Source: Bernardetiaceae bacterium
GTDB taxonomy: Bacteria; Bacteroidota; Bacteroidia; Cytophagales; Thermoflexibacteraceae
Length of the DNA: 64,000 nt
Direction of reading: 5' to 3'
NCBI GenBank assembly: GCA_025057115.1
Contig: JANWWZ010000013.1
Coordinates: 1-64,000, forward strand
The notes below the pieces were generated by a model, which was given only the letters and a program-made list of their open reading frames with translations, had not been told where the DNA came from and did no database searches. The translations under genes and the position numbers were made by a program. Positions 62,441 to 64,000 of this stretch are shown here, piece after piece. Numbering within the stretch: position 1 is the stretch's first letter; each line of letters starts with the position of its first letter.

Positions 62441-63291
62441 TCTTGCCATTGGTCTAAGGGAGTGGTGGGGTAGTTGCTCGAAGTAGGTTTTTTTTCCTGT
62501 AGTGCTTCTGCTTGGCGATTGCGCTTTTCTACCAAAGCCACTACTCCTATGCTAATTTCATAAAGCAACATCAATGGCAAAGCAATTAATATTTGACTAA
62601 TTACGTCAGGAGGAGTAATTACCGCAGCGATGATGAGCACAATTACGATGGCATGGCGGCGATAGTGGCGCATAAAACTTGCCGAAAGCAAACCTATTTT
62701 AGCAAAGAAATACGCCACCATCGGCAGTTGGAACATCAATCCCGTGCCTAGGACTAATGTTGTAAGGGTGGATATGTAGGAAATAATATCAAACTCGTTG
62801 GAAATAGAAGGGTCCAACTGATAATTGGCCAGAAATTGAATAGAAAGCGGAGCAACGACGTAATATCCGAATAATATTCCTAGCAAAAACAGCAAAGAAA
62901 CGAAAAAAGTAGCTCCACGAGCAACTCTCCGTTCGTTAGGGTAAAGACCTGGCTTGACAAAGCGCCAAATTTCCCAAAAGGCGTAAGGAAATGCACAAAT
63001 TAACCCAATCACAACAGAAGAGAGCAAGTGCATGGTAAATTGCCCTGTCATTTGCCGACTTTGGAGCTTAAAGTTGATTTTTTCGATGCAAGTGGCTTTT
63101 GAAAGACTACATAGCAGGCGATAAGTAGGAAAATCTACCTTAGAAGGTCCTAAAATCAGCTTGCCATACACAAAGTCTTTAGATACAAAGGCCAGGATTG
63201 CAAAAACAGCCACCGAGGCAATGGCGCGAATTAAATGCCAGCGCAATTCCTCGAGGTGGTCCAAAAATGACATCTCTTTTTCATCAATCAT
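62437..63291 (-). CDS. tatC: Sec-independent protein translocase subunit TatC
   Basis: TatC is the signal-peptide receptor of the twin-arginine export system. The 284-residue protein has MSFLDHLEELRWHLIRAI at the N-terminus, six membrane segments, and conserved FPYAFWEIWRFVKPGLYPNER. An unusually long first periplasmic loop lies at about residues 50-80, as often in Bacteroidota. The C-terminal tail is hydrophilic. The start ATG overlaps the ileS stop (ATGA). tatA is not in the window. Confidence 0.95.
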   Translation of the reverse strand: MIDEKEMSFLDHLEELRWHLIRAIASVAVFAILAFVSKDFVYGKLILGPSKVDFPTYRLLCSLSKATCIEKINFKLQSRQMTGQFTMHLLSSVVIGLICAFPYAFWEIWRFVKPGLYPNERRVARGATFFVSLLFLLGILFGYYVVAPLSIQFLANYQLDPSISNEFDIISYISTLTTLVLGTGLMFQLPMVAYFFAKIGLLSASFMRHYRRHAIVIVLIIAAVITPPDVISQILIALPLMLLYEISIGVVALVEKRNRQAEALQEKKPTSSNYPTTPLDQWQD

Positions 63292-64000
63292 GCTTTAGAA
63301 ATGCTTATAGGGGTCATGAATTCGTCTATTTCATAGCTTGCTATTCCATTTATGTTATCGGAAAGTTCAATGGAAAGAGCTTGCGTCTCTGCTTTGATGT
63401 ATTGACCGAATTCTGCTATTGCTTCGTTTATTAGCCGTTGGTGGTTTCCTATTATTACGTGGATTTTATCTTGCACATCTAATCCTGCTTCTTTGCGCAA
63501 ATTTTGAATGCGGTTGACCAGGTCGCGGGCAATGCCTTCCTTGCGCAAAGTGGGCGTAATAGTAACATCCAGCGCTACGGTAATGCCTTGCTGAGTAGCG
63601 GACGCCCAGCCTGGAATATCCGCCGATTCGATCAAAGTATCATCAGGGGTGAGAATAATTTCTCCTACCTCGGTGGAAATGGTCATTTGTCCAGCTTTTT
63701 GGAAAGCAGTAATGTCACTGGTTTGCATTGTTGCCAGGTGTTCTTGGATGGCTTTCATTTGCTTTCCTAGACCTCTTTTTGCCAGCACAGAGAAATTAGG
63801 TTTGATTTTCTTGGTTACTAATCCTTCAGCATCATCTATAAACTCGATGCTTTTGACATTAGTTTCCGCCATAATCAAATCACTTACCTGGCGCACGTAC
63901 TCTTTAAAGGTATGGCTAAGAGCAGGCAAGAGCATTTTTTGCAACGGCAATCGAACGCGGAGTTTTTTCTCTTTTCGGATAGAGTGAGCTAGAGAACAAA
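63288..64000 (-). CDS. ileS: Isoleucyl-tRNA synthetase, C-terminal part (runs off the right edge)
   Basis: The open frame continues to the window edge, reading SLAHSIRKEKKLRVRLPLQKML at its upstream end, the conserved IleRS segment after the anticodon-binding domain. The C-terminal half has VKSIEFIDD, FSVLAKRGLGKQMKAIQEHL, ALDVTITPTLRKEGIARDLVNRIQNLRKEAGLDVQDKI, typical of the Bacteroidota/eukaryote-like IleRS C-terminal region. About 236 codons are visible. It is coupled to tatC by an ATGA overlap. Confidence 0.93.
   Translation of the reverse strand, partial: CSLAHSIRKEKKLRVRLPLQKMLLPALSHTFKEYVRQVSDLIMAETNVKSIEFIDDAEGLVTKKIKPNFSVLAKRGLGKQMKAIQEHLATMQTSDITAFQKAGQMTISTEVGEIILTPDDTLIESADIPGWASATQQGITVALDVTITPTLRKEGIARDLVNRIQNLRKEAGLDVQDKIHVIIGNHQRLINEAIAEFGQYIKAETQALSIELSDNINGIASYEIDEFMTPISISKA

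Overview
This window reads as a chromosomal segment of a gliding-type member of the Bacteroidota, order unresolved. The evidence is a 16S rRNA 5' end with the Bacteroidota-style start, a GldG gliding gene, a SusC/SusD outer-membrane pair, a Porin_10-type putative porin, PUR-alpha-like DUF3276, DUF1573 and KDO transferase. Promoter-like sites follow the Bacteroidota pattern (TTG, about 20 bases, TAnnTTTG), not -35/-10. Genes are dense, often overlap by 1-20 bases, and base composition looks even throughout. I see no prophage, CRISPR array, intact insertion sequence or tRNA gene.

Layout. 1-400: 5' end of a leftward 16S rRNA gene and its promoter. 0.5-10 kb: Nudix hydrolase, ahcY, an EamA transporter with panB and a small membrane protein, then leftward manC, DUF721 and PSP1/RicT-like genes, and a membrane-anchored patatin. 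10-20 kb: a leftward cluster of GH31 glucosidase, UDP-sugar dehydratase (PglF/WbpM type), topA and a TPR lipoprotein. 20-25.6 kb (rightward): a frameshifted pdeM, gldG, TPR protein, M16 protease and a lipoprotein. 25.8-31.8 kb (leftward): dapD, tgt, zinc peptidases, a flippase-like protein and waaA. 31.8-36.7 kb (rightward): DUF1573-pth, hemN, porin. 36.9-41.4 kb: susD/susC. 41.5-43.3 kb: a GH3 hexosaminidase. 43.3-48.8 kb: one tight leftward run rbfA - membrane protein - ECF sigma - anti-sigma - gmk - tsaD - hemE. 48.8-64 kb: ceramidase-like protein, a truncated pyrophosphatase-like membrane protein, a large SF1 helicase, DPM1-like GT2, DUF3276, DoxX, hutH, a tiny basic protein, a K+ channel, a transaldolase-CBS fusion with a KdsC-like phosphatase, tatC and the 3' end of ileS.

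Functional threads are envelope sugar and KDO metabolism (manC, dehydratase, waaA, transaldolase-CBS/KdsC-like), heme synthesis (hemN, hemE), tRNA and ribosome maintenance (tgt, tsaD, pth, rbfA, ileS), and envelope transport (SusCD, porin, tatC).

The strongest leads are: (1) a transaldolase fold carrying KdsD-type CBS domains beside a KdsC-like phosphatase; (2) a 383-residue membrane protein resembling a membrane pyrophosphatase without its catalytic loops; (3) a TGT lacking all four expected zinc ligands; (4) a frameshifted PdeM; and (5) a COG1112 helicase ending in what looks like a decayed nuclease domain. Everything here comes from reading the sequence; no database search was run.
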